Shown: positions 32,460 to 42,517, numbered from the stretch's first letter. The stretch is DNA of 44,653 bases from SAR202 cluster bacterium AC-409-J13_OGT_754m (GCA_009391235.1 VEXD01000005.1:1-44653); one strand, 5' to 3'. The notes: generated from the sequence alone by a model not told the origin. Numbers and translations: made by a program.

Positions 32460-33077
32460 ATGATTGAATTAGCTAAATACCGTAAAACAGATGGTCCTTT
32501 ATTGGTAGTTGTTTCCGGGCCTTCGGGAGTTGGAAAGGATTCAGTTTTCCGTTATTTAAAAACTCTGGGAAAGAATTGGTATTTCGTGATTACTGTGACG
32601 ACACGGACTCGCCGTGAAGATGAAACCAATGGAGTTGATTATGTTTTCGTTGATAAAAAAGAATTTAGTAAATTGAAAGAAAGTGGGCAATTATTGGAAT
32701 TTGCACGTGTATATGGTAATTGGTATGGTACCCCTAAAGAACCTATAGAAGTAGCTTTATCAAAAGGCATGGATGTTTTGATGAAAACTGATGTTCAAGG
32801 AGCTTCGACTATAAAAAGATTGATCCCTGAGTCGGTATTGATATTCTTGACGCCACCGTCTGTTAGTGAATTGAGTCGTCGTTTGCTTTTACGCCAAAGT
32901 GAGTCTAAGGAGACTCTTCGCATAAGAATTGAGGCCGCAGAAAATGAAATGGCTTGCGCGGATAATTTTAATTATAGTGTTGTTAATGAAACCGGGAGGC
33001 TTGATTTGGCGGGGCAACATATAGAATCAATTATCATTGCTGAAAAGAATTGCATCTCGTTGGATAAAAATAGTTAA
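32460..33077 (+). CDS. gmk: Guanylate kinase
   Basis: Phosphorylates GMP to GDP. The 205-aa protein has the P-loop VVSGPSGVGKDSVF, the GMP-binding TVTTRTRREDETNGVDYVFV block and the later DVQGASTIK. Length and order match the family. It starts 2 nt after the aroA stop, implying translational coupling although the pathways differ. lipA follows after 58 nt. Confidence 0.95.
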   Translation: MIELAKYRKTDGPLLVVVSGPSGVGKDSVFRYLKTLGKNWYFVITVTTRTRREDETNGVDYVFVDKKEFSKLKESGQLLEFARVYGNWYGTPKEPIEVALSKGMDVLMKTDVQGASTIKRLIPESVLIFLTPPSVSELSRRLLLRQSESKETLRIRIEAAENEMACADNFNYSVVNETGRLDLAGQHIESIIIAEKNCISLDKNS

Positions 33078-33135
33078 ATTGTTGATTGAATGGTATGCAA
33101 GAAAGGTTATAAAGAGTTTAATTGTATAAGGACCT

Positions 33136-34014
33136 ATGAGTGAATTGAATAAAAATAGACTTCCTGCTTGGCTAAAAGTTCCTATGCCCGGAGGCAAGAA
33201 TTACCTAGAGCTAAAAAAGTTGATGCGTAGCTCTGCGTTGCATACAGTATGTGAAGAAGCCATGTGCCCGAATATAGGAGACTGCTGGGAACGTAGGAGT
33301 GCGACTTTCATGATATTAGGTGATATTTGTACAAGGAGCTGTCGTTATTGTGCTGTAACTACAGGTAAGCCCGTGGGGTTAGATATAGGAGAACCGTATA
33401 GGCTTGCTCGTACGGTTAGTGAAATGAGGCTAAAATATTGCGTTATCACATCTGTAAATCGGGATGACCTAGCTGATGGCGGTGCTTTTATATTTTCTCA
33501 ATGTATTAAACGTATAAGGCAACTTGTTCCTGACTGCAAGGTGGAAGTTTTAATACCTGATTTCCAAGGGTCTGAAGTAGGTATAAATACCGTAATAGAA
33601 GCTAGGCCAGACGTGTTAAATCATAACATAGAATCTAGTAAACGGATCTTTCGTAAAGTGCGACCTAAAGGGGATTACACGCGATCCTTGGAATTGCTTG
33701 CTTACGTAAAACAGGTTAATCCTGCAATTCCTACCAAGTCTGGGATTATTGTAGGAATGGGAGAGGAATGGGATGAGATAATAGAGACGATGCGTGACTT
33801 GCGGTCCGTAGGCTGTGATTTGCTAACCATCGGACAATATCTAAGACCCTCAGAGAAACATCTACCTATCTCAAGATTTTTCAAACCAAGTGAGTTTGAA
33901 ATGTTAAAGGTTATTGGTATGGAACTTGGTTTTAAACACGTAGCTTCGGGTCCATTGGTTAGAAGCTCTTATCATGCTGATGAACAACTTTTAGCTACTC
34001 AAGGAAGAGTATAA
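33136..34014 (+). CDS. lipA: Lipoyl synthase (radical SAM)
   Basis: Inserts two sulfurs into protein-bound octanoyl groups to make lipoate for 2-oxoacid dehydrogenases and the glycine cleavage system. It has the auxiliary cluster CX4CX5C (CEEAMCPNIGDC) and the radical SAM CX3CX2C (CTRSCRYC). The LipA C-terminal VRSSYHADE region is present. The length, 292 aa, is normal. lipB is not in the window. It ends at a hairpin between convergent genes. Confidence 0.96.
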   Translation: MSELNKNRLPAWLKVPMPGGKNYLELKKLMRSSALHTVCEEAMCPNIGDCWERRSATFMILGDICTRSCRYCAVTTGKPVGLDIGEPYRLARTVSEMRLKYCVITSVNRDDLADGGAFIFSQCIKRIRQLVPDCKVEVLIPDFQGSEVGINTVIEARPDVLNHNIESSKRIFRKVRPKGDYTRSLELLAYVKQVNPAIPTKSGIIVGMGEEWDEIIETMRDLRSVGCDLLTIGQYLRPSEKHLPISRFFKPSEFEMLKVIGMELGFKHVASGPLVRSSYHADEQLLATQGRV

Positions 34015-34039
34015 GATTCGGTTGTAGAGGATAATTGCA

Positions 34040-34070
34040 CCTAACATAGGGATCTCAATTCCTAGTTAGG
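34040..34070. terminator. Hairpin between convergent lipA and polyprenyl synthase genes
   Basis: Two stacked stems: CCTAAC/GTTAGG (6 bp), a single bulged A, then TAGGGA/TTCCTA (6 bp with one G-T), around loop TCTCAA. It sits in a 155-nt convergent gap, where a bidirectional terminator is expected. No strong T-run follows on either strand, so strength is uncertain. The rest of the gap shows nothing I can name. Confidence 0.45.
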
Positions 34071-34169
34071 CGATTTCGTATGTTCCTAGTCGGAAAGTTA
34101 AAAATTGAAGATGATTTTATTGTCATCAATGGGAACGAGATTTTGAGAGTTGGCAGGACTGATATGGTT

Positions 34170-35180
34170 TTATCTTCGTCTTTCCATAACAAATTCTACT
34201 AGTTTTTCAAGTGATGTAAGGGCATCAGATTTGGGAAAGTTACGTAGTGACGTTTTAGCTTTATAGCAATATCTTTGCGCCTCTGAGTAACACCGCTCAA
34301 TTATGTCTGACGATTGTATTCGACTAATTATTTGCTTTAGGTGTTCTGGGTTTCCTTTTGAACCAAAGAATTTGGCTATTGAATCGTCGTTTGGATTTTC
34401 TTCCAGGAAAATAATTGTTGGCAAAGTCAGCACTCCTTGGAGTAAATCATTGCCGACAGATTTTCCCATCTCTTTTTCAGTTGCTTCTACATCTAAAATA
34501 TCGTCAACGATTTGGAAGGCCATTCCAAGGTTATATCCGTAATCTACTAAATGTTTGAGAGCACTTTCGGGTGCCTCAGATAACAAAGCTCCAGTTTCGA
34601 GTGCAGTACGAAACAAGGACGCGGTTTTCAAGTATATACGGGTTAGATATTCTTCGCGATTTGGAGTTGGATCATGTGATTTAAGATATTCCATAAGTTG
34701 ACCACTTGATAGTTCCATTATTGTCTCTGAGAATCTGTGTACAACTCGTAGATTTCCTGTAGTGCAAACAATGGTGGCAGAAGTTGCAAATACGTAGTCT
34801 CCAACTAGTATTGCTATGTTTGAGTCCCAGCGTTTGCTTATAGTTTGTTTGCCACGTCTTATGGACGAATCGTCAATTGTGTCGTCATGCACCAATGTGG
34901 CTATGTGAAGCAATTCAACAGCAGTGGCCATCGTAACAGCATTATGATTTACTTTATTATTGAACAATTTTGATGACAGTAGTGTTAACGCTGGGCGTAA
35001 CCCCTTTCCCCCTCTGTCAAACAAATAACCTAAAAGATGCTTAATATGTTGGCTTTCGGACCCTCCCAAATTCCTGAGGCTTTGATCAACCTGACCCAAT
35101 TCACTCTGAATTGGTTGATAAATTATGTCTATTTTGGATCTAGTTGTTGGCAATTGGCTTAACCTCGTTGGATTTTGCAT
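34170..35180 (-). CDS. Trans-polyprenyl diphosphate synthase
   Basis: Chain elongation of isoprenoids (for quinone side chains or other C30-C50 chains). The 336-aa protein has both Asp-rich motifs, FARM LVHDDTIDDSSIRRG and SARM FQIVDDILDVEA, plus GGKGLRPALTLL. The product length cannot be read. The ATG start at 35180 overlaps the metG 3' end by 41 nt; a TTG ten codons in would shorten the overlap. It is third in the run rsmI, metG, synthase. Confidence 0.92.
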   Translation of the reverse strand: MQNPTRLSQLPTTRSKIDIIYQPIQSELGQVDQSLRNLGGSESQHIKHLLGYLFDRGGKGLRPALTLLSSKLFNNKVNHNAVTMATAVELLHIATLVHDDTIDDSSIRRGKQTISKRWDSNIAILVGDYVFATSATIVCTTGNLRVVHRFSETIMELSSGQLMEYLKSHDPTPNREEYLTRIYLKTASLFRTALETGALLSEAPESALKHLVDYGYNLGMAFQIVDDILDVEATEKEMGKSVGNDLLQGVLTLPTIIFLEENPNDDSIAKFFGSKGNPEHLKQIISRIQSSDIIERCYSEAQRYCYKAKTSLRNFPKSDALTSLEKLVEFVMERRR

Positions 35181-36846
35181 CTAAAAGGTCCAGTTCTTCA
35201 GTGGCAATAGAATCATCCAATTTAGAGAAAAGAGGTTTTGGTTGCGGAAAAGGCTTATTGGGGATTATTTCTTTAATTGACCAGCCGGCATCTTTGACGC
35301 TTCCTGTGTCACCGAGCATTTCATGGAGTTTTTGAGCACTAAATGGGAGGAAGGGATAGGATATTGTACGTAAGCATGAAATTATACTTAAACATACCCA
35401 AAGGGTAGTTGCCGTTCGTGACACATCAGTTTTGGCGGTTTTCCAGGGGGCTTTTGCGTCAATATAACGGTTCCCTTCTTGAGCCAATGACATTATCAAA
35501 TTTAACGCCTGGCGAAATTTACACTGAGATATTTCCTTGCCAGTATTGTTAACAACTTTGGGTATTAATTGTAGTATTTCCTGGTCTGATTCATCAAAGG
35601 ATCCAGGCGTTGGAAACGATCCATTAAATATGCGATGGGTTAGGGTAAGTGTTCGATGAACTAGATTTCCATAGGTTGCAACGAGCTCCTGATTGTTACG
35701 TCTAATGTAATCATTCCATGAAAAATGCGAATCGCTAGTCTCAGGCATAGTAGCGGATAACACATATCTAAGAGGGTCTGGGTCATATTTGGAAAGATAA
35801 TCTGGAAGCCAGACAGCCCAATTGCGACTAGTCGAAATCTTTGAATCTTCTAAATTCAGGAACTCATTTGCCGGAACGTCGTATGGCAATATCATGGAAC
35901 CTTCACCCATCAACATAGCAGGCCATATGATAGTATGAAATGGAATGTTGTCTTTCCCCAGGAAGTGATATGCTTTAGTTTGTTTATCTTTATAGAATCC
36001 TTCCCAAGCTTGAGGTTTATTTTGCGCCTTTGCCCATTCTATAGCCGCAGAAAGATAACCAGTTACTGCTTCGAACCAAACGTATATGCGTTTACTAGAG
36101 TATCCTTTTAATGGTATTGTGACTCCCCAATTAATGTCACGGGTTATAGCGCGATCTTTAAGTCCATCCTGAATATATCTTAGGGTAAAATTTAATACGT
36201 TAGGTTTCCAATGCCTTTGCTTTTTCACCCATTCTAGAAGAGGCTTTTGGAAAGCCGAAAGGCGTAGAAAAAAATGATTTGATTCTAGGAATTCTGGAGA
36301 TGATAGACATACTCGGCATTTAGGTTCCAGCATTTCTTCTGGATGTGATGTTCTCCCACAATTATCGCATTGGTCTCCTCTTGCTCCGTCATATTTACAG
36401 TAATTGCAAATGCCCTCTATGTAGCGGTCTGGGCGGAATCGTTTGCAGTTGGAGCAATAGGGTAGTTTCATTGAATCCTCATATATGTACCCTTTCTTCA
36501 ACAACTTGAGGAACAATTCATGAACCACCTTTTTATGATTTTCGGTAGTTGTATTAGTGAATAGATCGAAATCAATTCCCATTCTGCTCCATGAATCTAG
36601 GAATTCTAAATGATATTTGTCAACAACTTGTTGAGGTGATATTGATTCTTGTTCTGCGCGTATGGTTATGGGTGTCCCATGCTGGTCACTTCCAGAAACC
36701 ATCAAGACTTGGTTTCCTATCATACGGTGGTATTTGGCAAAAATGTCGGCAGGCAGATAACATCCAGCTATATGGCCTAAATGCAAAGATCCATTGGCAT
36801 AAGGCCAGGCTACTCCAATAAATATTCGTTCTGACAGGTTTTTCAT
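35140..36846 (-). CDS. metG: Methionyl-tRNA synthetase
   Basis: Charges tRNA-Met. The 568-aa protein has WPYANGSLHLGHIAG (HLGH variant of HIGH), SKISTSRNWAVW as the KMSKS-like loop, and an insertion with four CxxC knuckles (CSNC, CNYC, CDNC, CRVC) that bind zinc. The C-terminal EMAPII-like tRNA-binding domain is absent, so this is the short form. Its 3' end overlaps the polyprenyl synthase start. rsmI lies 104 nt upstream. Confidence 0.97.
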   Translation of the reverse strand: MKNLSERIFIGVAWPYANGSLHLGHIAGCYLPADIFAKYHRMIGNQVLMVSGSDQHGTPITIRAEQESISPQQVVDKYHLEFLDSWSRMGIDFDLFTNTTTENHKKVVHELFLKLLKKGYIYEDSMKLPYCSNCKRFRPDRYIEGICNYCKYDGARGDQCDNCGRTSHPEEMLEPKCRVCLSSPEFLESNHFFLRLSAFQKPLLEWVKKQRHWKPNVLNFTLRYIQDGLKDRAITRDINWGVTIPLKGYSSKRIYVWFEAVTGYLSAAIEWAKAQNKPQAWEGFYKDKQTKAYHFLGKDNIPFHTIIWPAMLMGEGSMILPYDVPANEFLNLEDSKISTSRNWAVWLPDYLSKYDPDPLRYVLSATMPETSDSHFSWNDYIRRNNQELVATYGNLVHRTLTLTHRIFNGSFPTPGSFDESDQEILQLIPKVVNNTGKEISQCKFRQALNLIMSLAQEGNRYIDAKAPWKTAKTDVSRTATTLWVCLSIISCLRTISYPFLPFSAQKLHEMLGDTGSVKDAGWSIKEIIPNKPFPQPKPLFSKLDDSIATEELDLLDAKSNEVKPIANN

Positions 36847-36950
36847 CTTTAGTAGTTATTGGTATATGTTCGGCTTAATTACAAGTGAATATCAAATATA
36901 GCATAAATCGTTATTAGCCAATATAGGAATAGATGATTCCTATATTGTAA

Positions 36951-37772
36951 TCAGTCTGCATGATTTGAGAGCCACATCTCATAAATAAATCGTTTGGAAT
37001 GTCCTGATAGGCTTGCAAGTAATTCGACTGCTTCTTTCGCTCTATATTCTTGGGTTTTGAGTTTAAGTAATTCTGTTTGTAGTTCAACTTTACTCCACGT
37101 TTCTTTTTCGCCTTTATTACCCTCGACCACTAAAGTGAATTCCCCGCGAGGGTTTGCAAAATGCGAAATCGCTTCAATTAAGCTTCCTCTATATATCTCC
37201 TCGTATAATTTGGTCAGTTCTCTACATATCGATATATTTCTTTCTCCCCAGAATAGTGTGAGCTCATTCAAAGTTTTGAGTAGCCTATGTGGTGCTTCAA
37301 ATAGGATTATTGTTCTATGATAAGATATTAATGAACTCAGCAGGTTATGTCGTTCTTTTTTGCGACGTGGTAAGAAACCAAGAAACAAGAAACTGCCGCC
37401 GTCAAATCCGGAAGCAGAGAGTGCGGCAGCTAGCGCAGTCGGTCCGGGTATAGGTATTACACGGATGCCAAGCGAATGAATCTCAGCAATCAATCTTTGG
37501 CCTGGGTCACTGATTGTTGGTACCCCAGCATCGCTAACAAGCGCTACATCACCTTTCATCAAAGCGTCTATAGCGAATGGGGTCCTTTTTCTTTGATTGT
37601 GTTCGTTGAAACTTATAAGAGATTTCTTGATCCCGTAGTGATTAAGAAGTTTTCTAGTGGTTCTTGTGTCTTCGGCTAATATTAAATCCACTTTCTGTAA
37701 AGTGACCAAAGCTCTGGCACTAATGTCATCTAAGTTACCAATAGGTGTAGCGACTATGTATAAATTAGACAC
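36951..37772 (-). CDS. rsmI: 16S rRNA (cytidine-1402-2'-O)-methyltransferase
   Basis: Methylates C1402 of 16S rRNA. A tetrapyrrole methylase-fold protein of 273 aa with NLYIVATPIGNLDDIS, the conserved ILAEDTRTTRKLL, ALVSDAGVPTISDPG, and IPIPGPTALAAALSASG. It is first in the run rsmI, metG, polyprenyl synthase and is divergent from rpsO. Confidence 0.96.
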   Translation of the reverse strand: MSNLYIVATPIGNLDDISARALVTLQKVDLILAEDTRTTRKLLNHYGIKKSLISFNEHNQRKRTPFAIDALMKGDVALVSDAGVPTISDPGQRLIAEIHSLGIRVIPIPGPTALAAALSASGFDGGSFLFLGFLPRRKKERHNLLSSLISYHRTIILFEAPHRLLKTLNELTLFWGERNISICRELTKLYEEIYRGSLIEAISHFANPRGEFTLVVEGNKGEKETWSKVELQTELLKLKTQEYRAKEAVELLASLSGHSKRFIYEMWLSNHAD

Positions 37773-37896
37773 AGGAGCCTCAACAATTATACTTTTAACA
37801 ACAGCTTAGCCTTAGAGTAGTTACTGTTGCAACAAAATGACATATCAAAATATTTGATGAGTTGGCAATTACCTATTCTAATTTTTCGAGAAAATA

Positions 37897-37905
37897 TGAT
37901 ATAAT
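37897..37905 (+). promoter_or_regulatory. Extended -10 promoter for rpsO
   Basis: TGATATAAT at 37897-37905 is an extended -10 element (TGn plus TATAAT). No good -35 lies at 17 nt, which is common for extended -10 promoters. Transcription would start about 32 nt before the TTG of rpsO. Confidence 0.5.
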
Positions 37906-37943
37906 TCAATCCGAAAAGAGAAAAAAGGAAAGAAAATAGATAA

Positions 37944-38207
37944 TTGGACACGCAACAGAAATCGGCGGTAGTTAAAGAGTATGGTCAGAATTCAGTTGAT
38001 ACTGGCTCAGTAGAGGTCCAGGTCGCTCTTCTTACTGCAAGAATAAGTGAGCTGACAGGCCACCTTCAAGTACACAAAAAAGACACTCATACCCGTGTTG
38101 GTCTGCTTAAACTAGTAGGACGCCGAAGAAGACTACTAAACTACGTATCCAAAAAAAGCGTAGACAGATATAAGTCTCTTATTGGGCGGCTCGGTCTCCG
38201 AAGATAA
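37944..38207 (+). CDS. rpsO: Small ribosomal subunit protein uS15
   Basis: An 87-aa 16S rRNA-binding protein with the diagnostic [19 protein letters not shown] and the basic [19 protein letters not shown] and [15 protein letters not shown] segments. It starts at TTG 37944 behind AAGGAAAG at long spacing. S15 often represses its own translation through its leader; the 40-nt leader here is too short to show a known fold. pnp follows after 80 nt, the usual order. Confidence 0.96.
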   Translation: MDTQQKSAVVKEYGQNSVDTGSVEVQVALLTARISELTGHLQVHKKDTHTRVGLLKLVGRRRRLLNYVSKKSVDRYKSLIGRLGLRR

Positions 38208-38287
38208 TTTCCCCTTAAGACATTTGCGCTTTCGTTATTCCGAACCTTCTTCCTCTTTATTATTTTTAGGATGTGTTTGTTTGTTAG

Positions 38288-40450
38288 ATGGAATATAAAT
38301 TAGAAAAATTAATTGGAAATCAAAAACTTGTTTTTGAAGTAGGGAAGTTAGCTGGTCAGTCAAGTGGTGCTGTTTTAGTGACATATGGAGACACTGTTGT
38401 ATTAGTTACTGCTGTAATGTCTAGTGAGCCCAGGTCTGACATCGATTTTCTACCTCTGACCGTTGAATTTGAGGAGAAACTTTATGCTATAGGTAAGGTG
38501 CCGGGTAGCTTTTTCAGGAGAGAAGGAAGACCTAGCTCTGAAGCAATTCTTAGTGCTCGATTAATAGATCGACCTCTAAGACCACAATTCCCGAAAGGAT
38601 TACATAACAGTATTCAGATTGTAGCTATGGTTTTGTCTGCTGATAGAGAAAACCCACCAGACATCCTGGGTATTATTGGGGCATCTGCTGCTGTTTCGAT
38701 ATCAGAAATCCCCTTTAATGGACCGGTTGGGGCTACGAGGGTAGCTTTTAAGGATGGCAACTATATCATTAATCCTACCTTTGAAGAAATTGAAGAAAGT
38801 CAATTGAATGTAGCGGTAGCCGGCGTAAGAGGTGCTATTGTAATGGTTGAAGCCGGCTCGGAAGAAGTCTCTGAGGCAATTGTGCTAGAAGCTATAAGAA
38901 AAGCTCAGGATGTCAATGACGAGATAATAGATATGATTGAAGAAATGGTAAGAGAGATAGGCAAAACCAAGGTGGAGTTTGTCCCAACTTCTGCTGGTGA
39001 TGAAGTTGCAGTTCGCATAGAAGACATGGTCAAAGGACGATTAGCTCAAGCAATGGAACTAAGTTCGGATAACCCAGGGAAAGCAGAAGCTATAAAGACT
39101 TTGGAAGATGAAACGATTAAGAGTCTATCTGGTGACTATGATGCTAAACTTGTAGCCGACGGGTTCCATTCCTTGCAAAAGCGATTGATTAGACAACGTA
39201 TATTAGATGATGGAATTCGGCCAGATGGTAGAGGGTTAACAGATATACGCAAAGTATCGTCGGAAGTAGGGGTATTGCCTAGGGCTCATGGAACTGGTTT
39301 GTTTAATAGAGGGCAGACACAAGTATTGAGTGTGACTACATTGGCCTCTCTTGGCATGAAACAAAGAATGGATACGTTAGGTCTGGAAGAAGCAAAGAGA
39401 TTCATGCATCATTACAACTTTCCTCCTTTTTCTGTTGGGGAAACAGGTAGAATGTTTACCGGGAGAAGGGAAATTGGGCATGGAGCTTTGGCTGAAAGGG
39501 CTATTATTCCGGCTCTTCCAAATGAAGAGGAATTCCCATATGCCATAAGAGTTGTTTCAGAGGTTCTTAGTTCTAATGGTAGTACATCAATGGCTAGTGT
39601 TTGTGGAGCCAGCCTTTCACTGATGGATGCTGGTGTTCCAATAAAGTCTCCTGTAGCTGGAGTGGCAATGGGATTGATCATGGGTGATGATGGGAATTAT
39701 TCTGTTTTAACAGATATACAGGGCATGGAAGACTTCTTAGGGGATATGGATTTCAAAGTAGCTGGAACAGAAAAGGGAATAAATGCCTTGCAAATGGATA
39801 TCAAGATCGAAGGTCTTACATACGAGATTTTGCAAATAGCGTTAGAACAGGCACGTGTAGGTCGTTTATATATATTAGATAAAATGTCTGAAACAATTCG
39901 TGCTTCTCGGGAAACATTGAGCCCGTTCGCACCTAAGATGCTGCGCATAATGATTCCGGTGGAGAAAATTGGCATGGTAATCGGGCCTGGAGGCCGCAAC
40001 ATTCGTGCCATTATTGAGGAAACAGGGGCTACTGTAGATATAGACGATAAGGGTGTTGTCATGCTTGGGGCTAATGAGGATGAGAAGATAGAGAATGCCA
40101 GACAATGGATAGAAGGAATGACTCGGGATTTGGTTGTGGGTGACATTCTCACTGGAAAAGTCTCTCGATTGACTTCATTCGGATCATTTGTCCAATTATT
40201 GGGTGGAAAAGAAGGACTTTTAAGAAATGACGAGAAAGCTTCTATGGATGGGGAATTCAGTATGGGGGAAGAACTTACAGTATCAGTTCATGAAATTGAT
40301 TCTATGGGTAGACTTAACTTGTCAAGAAGACCTTTATTTGGAGAAGAGAGCCCTCCGAAAAGACAGTTTGATTCTAGACGGAGCAATGGTCCTCGAGATG
40401 GAGGGTTTAGGAGAGATAGGCAAGGACCTGATAGAGGGCGATATCGTTAA
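38288..40450 (+). CDS. pnp: Polyribonucleotide nucleotidyltransferase
   Basis: A phosphorolytic 3'-5' exoribonuclease of mRNA decay. The 720-aa protein has two RNase PH-like cores, a linking helical domain, a KH domain (EKIGMVIGPGGRNIRAI) and an S1 domain (GDILTGKVSRLTSFGSFV). The GRREIGHGALAERAI block in the second core is typical. The last ~30 residues form an Arg/Gly-rich tail (RDGGFRRDRQGPDRGRYR). It lies between rpsO and dapB. Confidence 0.97.
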   Translation: MEYKLEKLIGNQKLVFEVGKLAGQSSGAVLVTYGDTVVLVTAVMSSEPRSDIDFLPLTVEFEEKLYAIGKVPGSFFRREGRPSSEAILSARLIDRPLRPQFPKGLHNSIQIVAMVLSADRENPPDILGIIGASAAVSISEIPFNGPVGATRVAFKDGNYIINPTFEEIEESQLNVAVAGVRGAIVMVEAGSEEVSEAIVLEAIRKAQDVNDEIIDMIEEMVREIGKTKVEFVPTSAGDEVAVRIEDMVKGRLAQAMELSSDNPGKAEAIKTLEDETIKSLSGDYDAKLVADGFHSLQKRLIRQRILDDGIRPDGRGLTDIRKVSSEVGVLPRAHGTGLFNRGQTQVLSVTTLASLGMKQRMDTLGLEEAKRFMHHYNFPPFSVGETGRMFTGRREIGHGALAERAIIPALPNEEEFPYAIRVVSEVLSSNGSTSMASVCGASLSLMDAGVPIKSPVAGVAMGLIMGDDGNYSVLTDIQGMEDFLGDMDFKVAGTEKGINALQMDIKIEGLTYEILQIALEQARVGRLYILDKMSETIRASRETLSPFAPKMLRIMIPVEKIGMVIGPGGRNIRAIIEETGATVDIDDKGVVMLGANEDEKIENARQWIEGMTRDLVVGDILTGKVSRLTSFGSFVQLLGGKEGLLRNDEKASMDGEFSMGEELTVSVHEIDSMGRLNLSRRPLFGEESPPKRQFDSRRSNGPRDGGFRRDRQGPDRGRYR

Positions 40451-40586
40451 ATCTGTCATTAGACTTAGTTGAACACGACTAAATAAGTCGGAAGCTGCGG
40501 CGATTCCAGGGCGCAAATATTTCTTTAGTGGATAATTCTATGTCTCCGCGTTAAACTGTAACTATTCTTATAGAGGCAAAGTTTTA

Positions 40587-41378
40587 GTGAAAACCATAAG
40601 AGTTATAGTGCATGGTGCTACTGGTAAAATGGGGCGGGAAGTTGTTGCTGCGGTATCTAAAGCTTCAGACATGTCTCTCGTAGGTGCGGTTTGCAATAGA
40701 CCTAGAAGTGGAACCCTAGACTTACCAGGAGATCTGGGCTCCATACCAATGTCTACCGATCTTTCACAAGTTATTAATGATACACATCCAGATGTTGTGG
40801 TAGATTTTACGAATTCAGACGCCTGCATTCAGGCAGCCAACAAAACTTTATTTTCTAAGGTCCATTTTGTTACTGGCAGTACTGGTTTAACTGAAAATTG
40901 CCTGAAGTTATTACATGATTCTGCAACAGAGAATAACGTGGGGGTCATAGTGGCGTCCAATTTCGCTATGGGGGCTGTTCTGCTTATGGACCTAGCAAAG
41001 AGAGCAGCAGCGTTTTTTGATTACGTTGATATAATTGAGAGCCATCATGAAGAGAAACTAGATGCACCATCAGGTACTTCGTTATCCTTAGCTAGGACAA
41101 TTTCTGAGAACAAGCTATTTAAAAGAAATACATCTCGTACGATAGCACTTAAGGGTACTACAGGAGGTGATTTCAATGGAATCGGAGTTCATAGTCTGCG
41201 GCAGCCTGGACGACTTGCACATCATGAGGTTATATTTGGCTCTTCTGGCGAAACTCTCACTATGAGACATGATACATTGGACCGTGGCTGTTGTATGCCA
41301 GGAGTGATATTAGCGATTCGTAAAGTCCAGGATACTCATGGACTTCTAATAGGTTTGGATAAAATTATGGAGCTTTAA
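40587..41378 (+). CDS. dapB: 4-hydroxy-tetrahydrodipicolinate reductase
   Basis: Reduces the DapA product in the lysine/diaminopimelate pathway. The 263-aa protein has the nucleotide loop VHGATGKMGREVV, VTGSTGL, and the active-site SHHEEKLDAPSGTSL with the catalytic His and Lys. The start is GTG 40587. asd follows after 5 nt, and dapA is the next gene. The 136-nt gap from pnp holds a small hairpin (CGACT, loop AAATA, AGTCG) without a T-run. Confidence 0.96.
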   Translation: MKTIRVIVHGATGKMGREVVAAVSKASDMSLVGAVCNRPRSGTLDLPGDLGSIPMSTDLSQVINDTHPDVVVDFTNSDACIQAANKTLFSKVHFVTGSTGLTENCLKLLHDSATENNVGVIVASNFAMGAVLLMDLAKRAAAFFDYVDIIESHHEEKLDAPSGTSLSLARTISENKLFKRNTSRTIALKGTTGGDFNGIGVHSLRQPGRLAHHEVIFGSSGETLTMRHDTLDRGCCMPGVILAIRKVQDTHGLLIGLDKIMEL

Positions 41379-41383
41379 TAAGG

Positions 41384-42406
41384 GTGGCCAATAAATTTAA
41401 TGTAGCCGTTGTTGGAGCCACAGGTGCCGTAGGACGAGTTTTTTTAACTATGCTCGAAGAACGCTCGTTTCCGGTAGGGAAATTGAAATTACTTGCGTCT
41501 AAAAGGTCTGAAGGGAAGCATATTTCATTCTTGGGACAACAAGTTGAAGTACATGAGACGACCGCAAGTTCATTTGATGATATTGATTTCGCATTTATTT
41601 CTGTGAGTGCGGATATTAGTAGACAATTTGCTCCAATCGCCGTTGAGAGCGGTGCATTGGTGATCGATGATAGTTCTGCTTTCCGAATGCTTCCGAACGT
41701 TCCGTTAGTAGTGCCAGAAATCAATGGAAGTGATGTTGAATGGCATGATGGAATTATATCTATACCTAATTGTTCTACGATTCAAATGGTTATGGTTTTA
41801 TATCCATTGCATAAGGTTAACCCTATTAAGAGGGTCGTAGTAGACACTTTTCAAGCTGTCTCAGGGGCTGGAACATCGGCAGCTATGGAACTCACCCAAC
41901 AAACGGCAGATTGGTACGAAGAAAAGCCAATAAAGCATGAGGCATTTAGCGAGCAAATAGCGTTTAATGTCTTACCATTTATAGGTGAACTACTTTCATC
42001 CGGTTATACGGAGGAAGAAGAGAAAATGATATTCGAGACTCAAAAAATATTACATGATAAATCCATATCTGTATCTGCCACCTGTGTTAGAGTGCCGGTC
42101 CATTCTGCGCACAGTGAAGCTATACATATTGAAATGGAAAACCCTATGGATCTGAGAGAGGTTAGGCAAATTCTTGCTGCTGCACCAGGAGTAGAGATTC
42201 TGGACGAATATAAAGATGGTTCATATAAATTGCCTACTCCCCTTAGAATTGAAGGAACTGATGAAGTATACGTGGGTCGTATTAGAAGAGACTCATCTGT
42301 TCCTAATGGAATAGCCATGTGGACTGTGGCTGATAATCTTAGGAAGGGGGCGGCATTAAATGCTTTGCAAATCGCGGAAGAAGTAATACGGAGAGACTGC
42401 AGATAG
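41384..42406 (+). CDS. asd: Aspartate-semialdehyde dehydrogenase
   Basis: Makes aspartate semialdehyde, the branch point to lysine, threonine and methionine. Its 340 aa show VAVVGATGAVGRVFL (NADP loop), the catalytic Cys in SIPNCSTIQMV, and the TCVRVPVHSAHSEAIH block with the general-base His. The start is GTG 41384, 5 nt after dapB. It belongs to the dapB-asd-dapA run. Confidence 0.96.
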   Translation: MANKFNVAVVGATGAVGRVFLTMLEERSFPVGKLKLLASKRSEGKHISFLGQQVEVHETTASSFDDIDFAFISVSADISRQFAPIAVESGALVIDDSSAFRMLPNVPLVVPEINGSDVEWHDGIISIPNCSTIQMVMVLYPLHKVNPIKRVVVDTFQAVSGAGTSAAMELTQQTADWYEEKPIKHEAFSEQIAFNVLPFIGELLSSGYTEEEEKMIFETQKILHDKSISVSATCVRVPVHSAHSEAIHIEMENPMDLREVRQILAAAPGVEILDEYKDGSYKLPTPLRIEGTDEVYVGRIRRDSSVPNGIAMWTVADNLRKGAALNALQIAEEVIRRDCR

Positions 42407-42484
42407 GTTTGTTTGTCTCTGTTAACACATTCGTTATGGAGCAGGATGATATAAGCGAGCGGTTCCTAGGCACTATATGGCATG

Positions 42485-42517
42485 GCGTGGTAGTATGTGC
42501 TACCCAATTAGTCACGC
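42485..42517 (+). promoter_or_regulatory. Structured leader upstream of dapA
   Basis: A two-part hairpin, GCGTG/CACGC (42485-42489 with 42513-42517) enclosing GTAG/CTAC, lies 25 nt before the dapA start in a 135-nt gap. It does not match the lysine riboswitch as I know it. It may be a regulatory or processing stem, and the function is unknown. Confidence 0.35.

Noticed and set aside
39412-40152. Long minus-strand frames opposite pnp
   Set aside because: They mirror pnp codon structure and show no coherent motifs.
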